A stretch of 64,000 nucleotides of DNA from Paludibacter jiangxiensis (GCF_001618385.1 NZ_BDCR01000004.1:186001-250000), one strand, 5' to 3'. Positions 8,118 through 17,402 are shown, counted from the first letter of the stretch. Made by a program: numbers and translations. The notes: generated by a model not told the origin, from the sequence alone.

Positions 8118-8692
8118 ACGTCTTGTTTGAGTTTTTGGTAAATTTGGTGGCAGGCCCAGGCATCGGTGGCTGCGTATAGTTGTTGTGCCTGAGTTAGTTC
8201 TGAAGCTTCCCAGTTTGATAAGCGCTGGGATTTAGATATACGTTTGCCAAAAAGAATGGCGTAGATCTTTTGCAGACTTTGATCTTTTATGCCATATTCC
8301 TGCACAACATTTTGCAGATCAATAAAACTGTCTGCGTGAATATGTGCACGTCTGCTTAATGCCTTGAAATCGTCCCGAAGAGAGAGTCCGACCTTTTTTA
8401 CATCAATGTTATTCAGAAGTTCCACCAAAACCTGAGGAAAACCAATTTCATTGAGGCGGATCAAAAAGCAAATTTCATCGGTTGATAGTTGTAAAAGAGC
8501 AACCTTGTGGGTTTGTCCCCGAGAAAATGAAGGTTTGGTTTCTGTATCAAAGCCAATAAGTTTGTGTGCTGATAAGTACGCTATAGCATACTCCAGTTCT
8601 TCAACAGAATGCACTACAATTATTTTGCCATCAAAGGCGGCTGTAGGCAGTCCTGCTATAGATTCTTTGCTTATTGATGCTTGATAAGTCAT
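8114..8692 (-). CDS. 3'-5' exonuclease, DEDDy family (RNase D/WRN-like domain)
   Basis: 192 residues, essentially one DnaQ-like domain. The active-site set is visible: D49 and E51 in GFDTETK, D107 or D108 in LSLRDDF, and Y173-x3-D177 in YAATD, which marks the DEDDy subclass. Such single-domain enzymes trim single-stranded DNA or structured RNA 3' ends. The substrate is not known. It sits between the DUF5063 gene (24 bp upstream) and rlmI (4-bp overlap), so an RNA-related role is plausible but inferred. Confidence 0.86.
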   Translation of the reverse strand: MTYQASISKESIAGLPTAAFDGKIIVVHSVEELEYAIAYLSAHKLIGFDTETKPSFSRGQTHKVALLQLSTDEICFLIRLNEIGFPQVLVELLNNIDVKKVGLSLRDDFKALSRRAHIHADSFIDLQNVVQEYGIKDQSLQKIYAILFGKRISKSQRLSNWEASELTQAQQLYAATDAWACHQIYQKLKQDV

Positions 8693-8716
8693 TATTTTGG
8701 TTTCGGTTCAAAAAGG

Positions 8717-9307
8717 TTACTCTCTGCGTTGATATTTTAGAAATGGAATATCACGTTCATCATCCGCAGGAGTTGTGGTTGTGTCAATGTCTTCTTCGCT
8801 ATTGTCGTTGTAAAAAGCCTGATGCAATGGGCGCATGGCGTTTAACAGCTTGCGTCCCCAGTGATCTTTGAATGCCGAAAGACAATATGTTAAGGCATCC
8901 TGCATGGCTTCGTCGCTCCCAATCTGACAATTATACAGAAAATCTTTAAGTTCCTGATAAATGTCAGCTAAGTCTTCCGAAATTGTTGCCGCAATTGGTG
9001 TATCGGAGTATTGCATGTCAGGGTGGAATACTTCCAGATAATTATCATCCATCCCCATTAGAGATGCAATATTGCTCCTTACAAGTTCATAATCGGTTTC
9101 TGTTACGATGCGTTCTGGCTCCGATTCGTAATCATCGCTGTTAAAGGGTAATAAGGATGTTTTCAGATAGACAAGAGGCAGGTATTTTATAGCCCGGTTT
9201 AGAAATTGTTTCTTGTCGATTTCAGGAAGTTGTTCTAAAAACAGGCAAAATTCAGCAGCAACTGTTATAAATTCCAGGTTTTCTTTTGAATGTAAGGTTG
9301 ATGACAT
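8717..9307 (-). CDS. DUF5063 domain protein
   Basis: About 197 residues from ATG at 9307 (MSSTLHSKENLEFIT). A longer TTG-initiated frame to 9322 exists but would start almost on the predicted transcription start. The N-terminal FITVAAEFCLFLEQ and the acidic helical middle are typical of DUF5063, a Bacteroidetes family without known function. No signal peptide or membrane segment is seen. It is the first gene of an operon with the exonuclease and rlmI. Confidence 0.75.
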   Translation of the reverse strand: MSSTLHSKENLEFITVAAEFCLFLEQLPEIDKKQFLNRAIKYLPLVYLKTSLLPFNSDDYESEPERIVTETDYELVRSNIASLMGMDDNYLEVFHPDMQYSDTPIAATISEDLADIYQELKDFLYNCQIGSDEAMQDALTYCLSAFKDHWGRKLLNAMRPLHQAFYNDNSEEDIDTTTTPADDERDIPFLKYQRRE

Positions 9308-9332
9308 ACAACGCAGTAACAAAATTTGTTTG

Positions 9333-9340
9333 CAAAATTA
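9333..9340 (-). promoter_or_regulatory. -7 element for the DUF5063 / exonuclease / rlmI operon
   Basis: The minus strand reads TAATTTTG (TAnnTTTG), 26 bp before the ATG at 9307. It is divergent from the promoter at 9396. Confidence 0.5.
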
Positions 9341-9395
9341 CAAAAATTGTTGCTATCAAGCGCATGTTTCTTTTCAAATTTACAAATGAAGGTGG

Positions 9396-9403
9396 TAACT
9401 TTG
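9396..9403 (+). promoter_or_regulatory. -7 element for the HsdR-N domain gene and cinA
   Basis: TAACTTTG matches the consensus, about 78 bp before the ATG at 9482. Confidence 0.45.
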
Positions 9404-9481
9404 TCTTTTTGAAACACAGGGAGGCTTTAATCTCAATGTTTGGGGAGTATCTGTGTGTGAAGTATTTTTTATTTTGAAGCA

Positions 9482-9943
9482 ATGTTACCACTGAATTTAC
9501 CATCATATTCGTTTCGTTTTAAGGAAAAAGATGGCAAACGTCTTGTTTTTGATCGTTTGCGCAAGAAATACGTGGCACTAACTCCCGAGGAGTGGGTTCG
9601 CCAAAACGTTATCGAATTTTTGGTAAACGAAAAAAGTTTCCCTGCCGCAAGGATAGGAAATGAGATTTCGTTACGCCAAAACGGATTAATCAGAAGATGT
9701 GATTCGGTGGTGTACGATACTTTTGGCATGCCGTTGCTTATTGCCGAATACAAAGCTCCTGCCGTGGAAATAACACAGGCTGTTTTTGATCAGATAGCGC
9801 GTTATGTATGGGAGCTGAAGGTTGAGTATCTGTTGGTGAGTAACGGGATGAAGCATTTCTGTTGTCATTTGAACTACGAATCGATGCAAATGAGTTATTT
9901 GAGAGAAATTCCTGTATATCAGGATATTTGTCGTGTTGACTAA
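9482..9943 (+). CDS. Stand-alone type I restriction HsdR N-terminal domain protein (HSDR_N_2)
   Basis: 153 residues. The nuclease-type motif is complete: D74 in RRCDSVVYD, then E89 and K91 in LIAEYKAP, the D..ExK arrangement of HsdR endonuclease domains. No helicase follows, and the gene ends after this domain. Proteins like this are common single genes in Bacteroidetes core genomes and are not part of a restriction system; their role is unknown. cinA starts 12 bp downstream, so they are probably co-transcribed. Confidence 0.82.
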   Translation: MLPLNLPSYSFRFKEKDGKRLVFDRLRKKYVALTPEEWVRQNVIEFLVNEKSFPAARIGNEISLRQNGLIRRCDSVVYDTFGMPLLIAEYKAPAVEITQAVFDQIARYVWELKVEYLLVSNGMKHFCCHLNYESMQMSYLREIPVYQDICRVD

Positions 9944-9955
9944 AACTGTAATGTT

Positions 9956-11194
9956 ATGAATGTCGAAATAATTACGATTGGAGACGAATTGCTTTTAGGA
10001 CAGGTTGTCGATACTAATTCGGCCTGGATGGGGGCGGAGCTCGCAAAAGAAGGATTTAGAGTAAGAGGCATAACGTCTATAGGTGATGAAGCCGCTGATA
10101 TTAAAGAAGCAATCGGAAGGTTGTTGGGGAAGGCCGATATTATATTGGTTACTGGTGGATTGGGACCTACAAAAGATGATATTACTTTGCAAACATTGTG
10201 TGAGTTCTTTGAAACGAAAATGGTGTTTAGCGAAAGAATTTATAAAGACATTGAAGCTTTTCTTGCCGGGCGTCCCGGTGCAATGAATGAACTGAACCGA
10301 ATGCAGGCCATGGTTCCCAAAAAAGCAACCGTGATTTCAAATAGTGTCGGCACAGCACCTATTACATGGTTTGAACGGGACGGCAAAATACTTGTTTCGA
10401 TGCCGGGCGTGCCGGTAGAAATGAAAACGGTAATGAGTAACGAGATTATTCCCCGCCTGAAAAAATATTTCAAGGTGCCATCAATACAACACCGGCATAT
10501 AATTGTTGGAGGCTATTCCGAGTCGGCACTTGCTATTAAACTGGAGGAATGGGAAAGTAATCTGCCTGATTTTATCAAGCTTGCATATTTGCCCCAAATA
10601 GGTTTGATGCGCCTCCGGCTTACAGCTTCCATGAACGATCAACATGAATTGTCGCGTGTACTGGATGCGCAGGTAGAGAAAGTTAAACCCATCCTGGGTG
10701 ATGCAATTCTTGCACTTGATGATATTACTCCGGAAGTGGTTGTGGGTAACTTGTTGCTTCAGAGGAAAATGACCATGGCTACAGCCGAAAGTTGTACCGG
10801 TGGAAATATAGCGCACTTGATTACCTCGGTGTCGGGTAGCTCCGAGTATTATAAGGGTAGCGTAGTTGCCTATGCAAATGACATAAAGCACAACATTCTG
10901 GGCGTTTCGGAGTCGGATTTGAATACCTACGGAGCTGTGAGCCAACAGGTGGTGGAGCAAATGGCGCGTGGTGTCCAATCGCGATTCAATACGGATGTTG
11001 CAGTTGCTACGTCAGGAGTAGCCGGTCCGACCGGAGGAACTCCCGAAAAGCCGGTTGGCATGGTGTGGATTGCTGTAGCTGTTAGGGATAAAGTAGTGAG
11101 CGAATGTTTTCAGTTTGGAAAGCTCAGAGATAGAAATATTACCCGTGCCACCATAGAAGCTTTGGTTTTGCTGAAAAAAGAGATTGAAAAATAA
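9956..11194 (+). CDS. cinA: CinA family nicotinamide-nucleotide amidohydrolase
   Basis: 412 residues. The N-terminal MoCF-like domain has IITIGDELLLGQVVDTNS, ILVTGGLGPTKDD and MPGVPVEM (about 4-180), giving ADP-ribose pyrophosphatase-type activity in characterised relatives. The C-terminal amidase domain has ATAESCTGGNIAH (about 276-288), ATSGVAGPTGG and KPVGMVW. The enzyme recycles pyridine nucleotides by deamidating NMN. Full length, no anomalies. Confidence 0.94.
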   Translation: MNVEIITIGDELLLGQVVDTNSAWMGAELAKEGFRVRGITSIGDEAADIKEAIGRLLGKADIILVTGGLGPTKDDITLQTLCEFFETKMVFSERIYKDIEAFLAGRPGAMNELNRMQAMVPKKATVISNSVGTAPITWFERDGKILVSMPGVPVEMKTVMSNEIIPRLKKYFKVPSIQHRHIIVGGYSESALAIKLEEWESNLPDFIKLAYLPQIGLMRLRLTASMNDQHELSRVLDAQVEKVKPILGDAILALDDITPEVVVGNLLLQRKMTMATAESCTGGNIAHLITSVSGSSEYYKGSVVAYANDIKHNILGVSESDLNTYGAVSQQVVEQMARGVQSRFNTDVAVATSGVAGPTGGTPEKPVGMVWIAVAVRDKVVSECFQFGKLRDRNITRATIEALVLLKKEIEK

Positions 11195-11203
11195 AAAGTA
11201 CAA

Positions 11204-11719
11204 TTAATGGGGAGTATTTAATTGTTGAGCAATATTTTTGGCCCACTCTTCAATTACATCCCATTCTCTGAAATCTCCCACCGGAGCCTTAATTTTGCTG
11301 ATAATAAAGCGTTCAAATACGTTCATTTTGTCGAGGCTGAGCTGGCCGTGAAAAAGAGCTATATCGTGCGGCTTAATCGTCGACATGACTAATTGAAGGG
11401 TGGGAGGGTACTTCCATCCTTTCATTATTTCTACAGGATTTCCTTTGCCTGTCGGACCACTCGAAAATAACCAAACATCCTTGTCGGCCAGTTCTCGTTT
11501 GTTGTTTTTTAGGAACTTTATTGCGGGGCGGCGCCATTGGCCGAAATAGACCGCACAGCCCATCACTATCGCCTGATATGGTTCCAGCGAGGCGGTGTCG
11601 TACACGGGAAGCACATCAACCAATAAACCACTTTGGCTTAGAATTAATCCGATTCTTTCTGCAATTTCTTCCGTAGCCCCGTATTTAGAGGCATAAGCAA
11701 CTAAAACTTTTTTTTGCAT
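11204..11719 (-). CDS. Flavodoxin domain protein (HemG-like flavodoxin_5)
   Basis: 171 residues. The N-terminal FMN phosphate loop is ASKYGATEEIA (about 9-19). CAVYFGQWRRPAIKFL and LFSSGPTGKGNP contact the flavin in this family. It resembles menaquinone-dependent protoporphyrinogen oxidase (HemG), but short flavodoxins of this type are often not haem enzymes, and no haem genes are nearby. It converges on cinA with a 9-bp gap and has its own -7 element upstream. Confidence 0.78.
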   Translation of the reverse strand: MQKKVLVAYASKYGATEEIAERIGLILSQSGLLVDVLPVYDTASLEPYQAIVMGCAVYFGQWRRPAIKFLKNNKRELADKDVWLFSSGPTGKGNPVEIMKGWKYPPTLQLVMSTIKPHDIALFHGQLSLDKMNVFERFIISKIKAPVGDFREWDVIEEWAKNIAQQLNTPH

Positions 11720-11767
11720 GACGATTCAGGTAACAAGGAACTGTGATAGTGTATTTGTTGGTCGAGA

Positions 11768-11775
11768 CAAATATA
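11768..11775 (-). promoter_or_regulatory. -7 element for the flavodoxin gene
   Basis: The minus strand reads TATATTTG, 48 bp before the ATG at 11719 and just past the stop of the upstream methyltransferase gene. Confidence 0.45.
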
Positions 11776-11786
11776 CATAAAATATG

Positions 11787-13178
11787 TTACAAAATATGTT
11801 GCAAATTGTTTTCTGCAAGAGGACTTTTATATGGAGTGTTCAGATCGATATTCATGCGGATACGCCATTCAGACGGATAGAGGTTGTTGGCTCTGTTCCC
11901 CAGGTTTTTAACCCATCCTAATGGAGTGTTGTTATAGGCAACTACAACATATCCCTTCGGAGAATCTGGTAGTGTAATAGCTTCCCTTCTCAGATAAGAT
12001 ATGGCTGTTTGCCAGTCTACATTGGCGATCGCAAGATCGTTTTTATTCAAAACTTTCGATAGAGCCAATGCCGTGTGAGGAATGAAATCAGCTCCTTTTT
12101 GTTCGCCCATTTGTATTCCGGCAAACAAAGGATTCAGATGGCTATTTATTGCATTGATAATTTCTTCGAATTGTTTTTGATAGGCAAATATCCCATTTTT
12201 ACCCGATCGGAAAAGCCAGTTATCTCCCTCAAGATAAGAAATGAAAGCGTCGGGTTTTAATACGGATTGCCGGCTTTTAGAATCGTTGTTTTTGTTTTTT
12301 CTGGCAGCGGGTGCAGATGAAGATGTTTTCTGCAAAACAGCAATGAAAAATCCTTCGCTTTGTGTCTTATGCGGGTAAAAATGATAGCCGGATTCACTTT
12401 GGGTAATGCCCCATGTTTCATCAGTGTCGACCGTGAGAATTTGCGCTCCAAGAGTGTCTGCAATCCACTGTATATTATTTTCGTCTTCGCTTCTGTTGTA
12501 AGTACAAGTACTATAAACCAAAATGCCGTCTTCTTTTAGGGATGGCCACACGTCGTTGATGATGGATTGTTGCCGCGAGGCGCAAAGCTCCACATTGGCA
12601 GGCGACCACTCGTTGATAGAAGCCGGATCTTTGCGAAACATGCCCTCTCCTGAACAGGGAACGTCGGCCACAATTACGTCGAAGAGGGGCGGAAGTTTCC
12701 CAAAATCAGCCGCAGAATTGTTCGTAACTGCTACATTGGGGTTACCCCATTTTTGCATGTTCTCGGCCAGAATATTTGCCCGTTGACGTATTGTCTCGTT
12801 CGAAATCAGAAAACTTCCTTCGGGCAACAGATTTGACAGGTGAGTCGATTTGCCTCCGGGTGCAGCACAAAGATCGAGCGCATATCCCGGCTTGTGGATG
12901 TGCTGTCCGATTACCTGTTCCAAAAACATCGACCCGGCTTCCTGAACGTAATAAGCTCCGGCATGAAGTAATGGATCGGCAGTAAAAAGAGGACGTTCGG
13001 GTAGGTAATAACCGGATGAACACCAGGAAACTCTCTCGTATGAAAGGGGCTGGTTTATTTTGTTATTCAAACGAATGCTTACAGGCGCATCACTTTGCAA
13101 GGCTTGTTCAAAAGCTTCCCACTCTGTTCCTAAAAGTTCTTTGGTTTGTTCGATAAATGGAGGTGGAAATGTAAGCAT
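11787..13178 (-). CDS. rRNA (cytosine-C5) methyltransferase, NOL1/NOP2/Sun family (RsmF-like)
   Basis: 463 residues. SAM motif I is LDLCAAPGGKSTHL (about 101-114). The two cysteines of the RNA m5C mechanism are C175 in ADVPCSGEGMFRKDP and C225 in VYSTCTYN. A C-terminal region (about 310-460) resembles the RsmF RNA-binding extension, ending with GWVKNLGNRANNLYPSEWRI. It probably methylates 16S rRNA, but the exact position is not deducible. udk lies 40 bp upstream on the same strand, so they may share a transcript. Confidence 0.87.
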   Translation of the reverse strand: MLTFPPPFIEQTKELLGTEWEAFEQALQSDAPVSIRLNNKINQPLSYERVSWCSSGYYLPERPLFTADPLLHAGAYYVQEAGSMFLEQVIGQHIHKPGYALDLCAAPGGKSTHLSNLLPEGSFLISNETIRQRANILAENMQKWGNPNVAVTNNSAADFGKLPPLFDVIVADVPCSGEGMFRKDPASINEWSPANVELCASRQQSIINDVWPSLKEDGILVYSTCTYNRSEDENNIQWIADTLGAQILTVDTDETWGITQSESGYHFYPHKTQSEGFFIAVLQKTSSSAPAARKNKNNDSKSRQSVLKPDAFISYLEGDNWLFRSGKNGIFAYQKQFEEIINAINSHLNPLFAGIQMGEQKGADFIPHTALALSKVLNKNDLAIANVDWQTAISYLRREAITLPDSPKGYVVVAYNNTPLGWVKNLGNRANNLYPSEWRIRMNIDLNTPYKSPLAENNLQHIL

Positions 13179-13218
13179 CGCAGAATACAGCTGTTTTTAT
13201 TTGAAAGGGAAGTTCGTT

Positions 13219-13842
13219 TTATTTTTTGATTTCAACACCGAGGTTTTGCTCGATATACATTGTCAGAATGTCAATGGCGATTTCGTTGTCGCCACCTTGT
13301 GGAACAATGAGGTCTGCAAATCGTTTGGTCGGTTCGATAAATTGCAGGTGCATGGGTTTGACGGTGGTTTGGTACCGTTCCATAACTGTCGTTGCAGAAC
13401 GTCCGCGTTCCAGAATATCGCGATTGATGACGCGAATGAGGCGATCGTCAGGATCAGTATCTACAAACACTTTCAGATCCATCAGGTCGCGCAGTTCCGG
13501 ATGAGTGAGTACAAGGATACCTTCAATGATTACAACGTCTCGGGGAGAAATAGAGACTGTTTCTTCCGCTCTTGTACACGTAAGATATGAGTAAACAGGC
13601 TGTTCTATGGAATTGCCTTTTTTGAGTTCTTTTACATGATCAACAAGTAAATCGAACTCAATAGAATTCGGATGGTCGAAGTTGATGTCAAAACGTTCTT
13701 CGAGAGGAATATGCGAACTGTCTCTATAATATGAGTCCTGAGGTAAAACAACCACTTCGTCGGCCGGAAGACGGTCGATAATTTTACGAACTACTGTGGT
13801 TTTCCCGGAGCCTGTACCCCCTGCTATGCCGATTACTAACAT
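13219..13842 (-). CDS. udk: Uridine kinase
   Basis: 207 residues, the normal size. The P-loop is GGTGSGKTT with K14 as the phosphate-binding Lys. LPQDSYYRD, FDHPNSIEFDLL, DVVIIEGILV and RVINRDILERGRS are classic Udk motifs. It phosphorylates uridine and cytidine in pyrimidine salvage. It is first in a likely operon with the rRNA methyltransferase. Confidence 0.96.
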   Translation of the reverse strand: MLVIGIAGGTGSGKTTVVRKIIDRLPADEVVVLPQDSYYRDSSHIPLEERFDINFDHPNSIEFDLLVDHVKELKKGNSIEQPVYSYLTCTRAEETVSISPRDVVIIEGILVLTHPELRDLMDLKVFVDTDPDDRLIRVINRDILERGRSATTVMERYQTTVKPMHLQFIEPTKRFADLIVPQGGDNEIAIDILTMYIEQNLGVEIKK

Positions 13843-13879
13843 CTTATTGCTTGATTTTTCTGTTTATGATTTGCGGCTA

Positions 13880-13887
13880 CAAAAGTA
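13880..13887 (-). promoter_or_regulatory. -7 element for udk
   Basis: The minus strand reads TACTTTTG, 38 bp before the ATG, with a TTG about 20 nt further upstream as a possible -33 element. Confidence 0.5.
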
Positions 13888-13944
13888 GAACTTTTCAAAG
13901 ACAATGGCAACCTGCTTGTTTTGCCCTTTCTGCACGCTTTTGTT

Positions 13945-15333
13945 CTATTCTTCGCTTTTAATCACATATACCTGTCCCGCTTCGTAGCGTGTAACTTTAA
14001 TCGCGGTGCCTTGTTCTATGAAGCCATGTTCGGAAACAGCATCATAAAAAGTGCTTTCAACCATAACTTTACCAGAAGGGCGCAAAACAGTTGCTGCAAT
14101 GCCAATCTTACCCACTATTTGTTGCGGCTCTGTAGGAACACCCACGAATCCTTGTGAAATATCCTGCTCTGCTTCGAGTGCGACTCTTCTGAAAATGCCT
14201 TTTTGGCCAATTTTGTTGGAGAGATAAATGGAGAAGCCGAATGCGACAGCAATACTAATAAGAACAGTAAATAGTGCGATGGCTATTTCACCGCCCGGCA
14301 CTCTGCTGAAATCGAGATTGATGTTGTCTATCATACTTAAAGTTAATCCGCAAATTATTAATATGATGCCCGAAATTCCGGCAATACCAAATCCGGGGAT
14401 TACAAATATTTCAAGCGCAAGTAAAACAAGTCCGATCAGGAACATGAGAATTTCCCATCCGGCCGCCGAACCTCCCAGATAAAGAGGGGCGAAATAGAGA
14501 GCTGCTGCAATAATCGCTGCAATGATAGGTACTCCGAATCCCGGAGTCTGTAACTCGAAGTAAATTCCCGCGATAATAATCATAATCAGGATTCCGCGAA
14601 CAAGCGAACTGTTGAGAAATCCCAGAAAATCGTCGAATCCGGAGGGTTTGTAAATCTTCAGATCATAATCTTTGATTCCCATTTGCTTCGAGATAATGTC
14701 GTCGACAGATTCGGCTTTTCCCTCGCAATAGCGGTTTTTAATGGCTTCGTTGGTGGTGAAAGTCAGCGTTCGTCCGGAGTCGACCACATTGGGGATGATA
14801 ATCCGATTGTCAACCATGGCCTCTGCAATGTGCGGGTCGCGTTTCCATTGGATCAGAGTATCCTTGCCATTAACGATCGTGTCTTTTCCGTGAGCTTCAG
14901 CGGTAGAGCGTATGGTGGCGCGCATGTACGACTGGTATTTATCGGGCAATTGTCCGCCGGTTTGGTCAACAACAGTTGCGGCACCAAAACTGGCGCCTGT
15001 CCGCATATAAATTTTGCCACATGCTATGGCAATTAATGCACCGGCAGACGCCGCATTGTTGTCTATAAAGGCAATAACGGGGATTCGGCTGTTTAGTATG
15101 CGCGTACGCATCGAATCGGCATAAACTACTTCTCCGCCGTAAGTATTGAGGCGTATTACAATCAATTTAGCGCCTGTTTTGTTGGCTTCCGCAAATCCTT
15201 TCTTCAGATAAAGCCAGGTAGTGGCACCGATGTCTTTTCGGATATCAATCTGATAGATTAACGGTTTGGTTTCTCCTTTTGCTAAAAATAATGTGTAGCA
15301 AAAGGTTAACAATATCATCATGACTTTACGCAT
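13945..15333 (-). CDS. NfeD-type membrane-bound serine protease
   Basis: 462 residues. A signal peptide is followed by a ClpP-class protease domain (about 25-210) with NNAASAGALIAIAC, S96 being the likely nucleophile, and TGASFGAATVV. Four to five hydrophobic segments (about 235-375) follow, then a C-terminal OB-fold NfeD domain (about 390-462). This is the long 1510-N plus NfeD architecture. Relatives cleave stomatin-type partners in the membrane. No stomatin gene is adjacent here. A -7 element lies upstream. Confidence 0.88.
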   Translation of the reverse strand: MRKVMMILLTFCYTLFLAKGETKPLIYQIDIRKDIGATTWLYLKKGFAEANKTGAKLIVIRLNTYGGEVVYADSMRTRILNSRIPVIAFIDNNAASAGALIAIACGKIYMRTGASFGAATVVDQTGGQLPDKYQSYMRATIRSTAEAHGKDTIVNGKDTLIQWKRDPHIAEAMVDNRIIIPNVVDSGRTLTFTTNEAIKNRYCEGKAESVDDIISKQMGIKDYDLKIYKPSGFDDFLGFLNSSLVRGILIMIIIAGIYFELQTPGFGVPIIAAIIAAALYFAPLYLGGSAAGWEILMFLIGLVLLALEIFVIPGFGIAGISGIILIICGLTLSMIDNINLDFSRVPGGEIAIALFTVLISIAVAFGFSIYLSNKIGQKGIFRRVALEAEQDISQGFVGVPTEPQQIVGKIGIAATVLRPSGKVMVESTFYDAVSEHGFIEQGTAIKVTRYEAGQVYVIKSEE

Positions 15334-15398
15334 GGAGTAATATTTTTGAGTAATTGATTGAACGACAATGGTATCTCTTTTTCGATGAGAATTGCATA

Positions 15399-15406
15399 CA
15401 AAAATA
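15399..15406 (-). promoter_or_regulatory. -7 element for the NfeD-type gene
   Basis: The minus strand reads TATTTTTG, 65 bp before the ATG at 15333. Confidence 0.4.
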
Positions 15407-15469
15407 CGTTATTTCTGCTATTTTCCTGCGGATCATCTAAAAATCACCTCTAATAGCAATAAAAATGTG

Positions 15470-15477
15470 TACCTTTG
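15470..15477 (+). promoter_or_regulatory. -7 element that decides the start of the DUF4290 gene
   Basis: TACCTTTG lies here. The upstream in-frame ATG at 15465 falls on this element and cannot be the start; transcription should begin near 15484. Confidence 0.6.
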
Positions 15478-15524
15478 CAAAAACTTTATCAATAAAGCCT
15501 CTGTGCCGGAGGGGAATCTGTGAT

Positions 15525-16121
15525 ATGGAATACGCTAAACGACAAACATTGATACTACCAGAATACGGTCGCAACATTCAGCGAATGGTGCAGCACGCCG
15601 TCAACATTGAAGACCCCAAGGAGAGAGCACGTTGTGCCCAGACTATTATTTCGATAATGGGAAATTTGTTTCCTTATTTACGTGATATCAATAACTTTAA
15701 ACATAAGTTGTGGGATCACCTTGCAATAATGTCTGATTTCAAGTTGGATATTGATTATCCTTGCGAAGTTCTGAAAAAAGAGAACTTGTATACGCATCCG
15801 GATAAAATTCCGTTTTCAAATAAATCCATACGCTACCCGCACTATGGCCGCGTTTTGGAACAGATGATTGCCAAGGCAATTGATTATCCGGAAGGCGAAC
15901 AAAAAGACCAGCTTTTGCTGCTGATCGCCAACCATATGAAAAAGTGCTACCTGACGTGGAATAAAGAGGTGGTGGAAGACCGGAAAATTTTTGATGACCT
16001 GCGGGAACTGTCGCGTGGACGATTAAATATCAATCCGGATTTTCTAAAGTTGATGGAATCCAAAGAAATTCTTAATAAAAAGAATAAACCCAATAATCAA
16101 AACAAGAAAGCGACCAAATAG
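15525..16121 (+). CDS. DUF4290 domain protein
   Basis: 198 residues from ATG 15525, preceded by the purine-rich ggaggggaa. The protein opens MEYAKRQTLILPEYGRNIQ and contains RCAQTIISIMGNLFP, FKHKLWDHLAIMSDFKLDIDYP and ANHMKKCYLTWNK, strongly conserved signatures of DUF4290. It is cytoplasmic, mostly helical and of unknown function, and near-universal in Bacteroidetes. It has a Lys/Asn-rich tail and ends inside its own terminator stem. Confidence 0.86.
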   Translation: MEYAKRQTLILPEYGRNIQRMVQHAVNIEDPKERARCAQTIISIMGNLFPYLRDINNFKHKLWDHLAIMSDFKLDIDYPCEVLKKENLYTHPDKIPFSNKSIRYPHYGRVLEQMIAKAIDYPEGEQKDQLLLLIANHMKKCYLTWNKEVVEDRKIFDDLRELSRGRLNINPDFLKLMESKEILNKKNKPNNQNKKATK

Positions 16122-16133
16122 GTCGCTTTTTTG
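16107..16133 (+). terminator. Intrinsic terminator of the DUF4290 gene
   Basis: The stem aaagcgacc / ggtcgcttt with loop aaata is followed by a T-tract. The TAG stop codon lies within the loop. Confidence 0.85.
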
Positions 16134-16256
16134 TTTTGAGGCAAGAAACACTACTGAAAAATTATTGTTACTCCCTTTTTTAGATGCTAAAGCCAATAAG
16201 GCTTCTTCCCCTTTTGTCTCTGCCCGAAAGGACGGAGTTATTCTTTTACTACTTGC

Positions 16257-17351
16257 TTAATCAATATAATCTCTGTTATACTGAATTTCTTTCAGGGTAA
16301 ATTTTCCGTAAACGAATTTTCCATCGGGGTAATGCCACACCGCATCACCTTTCGAAATAAGATTGTATCCGTTAATATTTTTGTATTCAGTTACCGGGGT
16401 AGAAAACGGAAACTCTTTCATATAAGCTATTGCTGTACGGTCGTTTGATGTGAAGTTGACCAGCTGTCCTTCTGCATTGAAATAGAGTATGGCGGAAACG
16501 GTAATGTTCTCGTTAGTGAATATAGCTTTTGTCATGGAATCGTTGATAGGCTGCCATTCAATTCTTTTGTCAATCAATGATGCCGGAGCCAACAGGCACA
16601 TGTCGTTAAGGAGAGTGACGGTCTCTGTTTTGTCCATTACCGGGCCGGATTTCTTGATGACGGGGATGAGCCCGAATAATCTTATGTCCATACGGGCTTT
16701 CGCGTTGGTGTATTTATGGTAGCCGGGAACTTCGATGCCGAACATCCTTCCTTTCATGAAGAATAAGCGTGCCGGATTTGCAAAGAAATTGTATTGTTCT
16801 GCCACAAAAGGGAAGAAATCTTTCCCTTTATCCCGCATTTCTCCTTCAAAAACCACTCTGAAATTTTTGACTTTAGGCTTGTTTACAACGCCAACGTACC
16901 TGAGGTATCGTTTTACCGGCTCGGGAAGGTGATGCATATCTTTTTCCGTGAGGAGATCACTTGAGGGAAAGGAGTTGTGCTTTAGATTCTTGCGTGCGTC
17001 ATGCCGGAATATTTCTTCAAAGCAGACACTTCCTCCTGCGAGAATGGACGTAAACAGGATAATTGTGTTGGCTATCGTTCCAAAGCGGGCATCCTGCCAG
17101 GCCGAAATAATCAGTACCTGGGAACAGATCACCGCAATGACAGCGGCTATCCACCAGCTTTTTTTCTTTGCAATGAATAACCAAGAGGCAGCGAGAAAAA
17201 GTAATCCGCTGATTAGCCACGCATACCCCGCAGATGTTGAAATATAAATAGACTGGTTGGCAAAAGCGTAACCGAATGCTTTGGCAAAGCCCATTGAGTG
17301 TAGGAGGCCATGCACAATAATCAGTAGAGCGAAAAGAATTCTAAGTATCAT
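16257..17351 (-). CDS. Membrane protein with DUF6544/DUF6920-like domain
   Basis: 364 residues. Four hydrophobic segments occupy about residues 1-110 (ILFALLIIVHGLLH, AWLISGLLFLAASWLFI, WIAAVIAVICSQVLII, IANTIILFTSILAG). A soluble ~240-residue domain follows, with LPEPVKRYLRYVGVV, FMKGRMFGIEVPGYHKY, LNDMCLLAPASLID and WHYPDGKFVYGKF. That domain resembles the DUF6544/DUF6920 family, whose function is unknown. The neighbours do not suggest a role. Confidence 0.65.
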   Translation of the reverse strand: MILRILFALLIIVHGLLHSMGFAKAFGYAFANQSIYISTSAGYAWLISGLLFLAASWLFIAKKKSWWIAAVIAVICSQVLIISAWQDARFGTIANTIILFTSILAGGSVCFEEIFRHDARKNLKHNSFPSSDLLTEKDMHHLPEPVKRYLRYVGVVNKPKVKNFRVVFEGEMRDKGKDFFPFVAEQYNFFANPARLFFMKGRMFGIEVPGYHKYTNAKARMDIRLFGLIPVIKKSGPVMDKTETVTLLNDMCLLAPASLIDKRIEWQPINDSMTKAIFTNENITVSAILYFNAEGQLVNFTSNDRTAIAYMKEFPFSTPVTEYKNINGYNLISKGDAVWHYPDGKFVYGKFTLKEIQYNRDYID

Positions 17352-17402
17352 AATCTAAGTGGTTAAGCGATAGATAATAAGAAAATTGCATCGTTTGCCA
17401 AA

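Noticed and set aside
15465-15524. Longer start of the DUF4290 gene
   Set aside because: The ATG overlaps a TAnnTTTG promoter element, so it would lie upstream of transcription.
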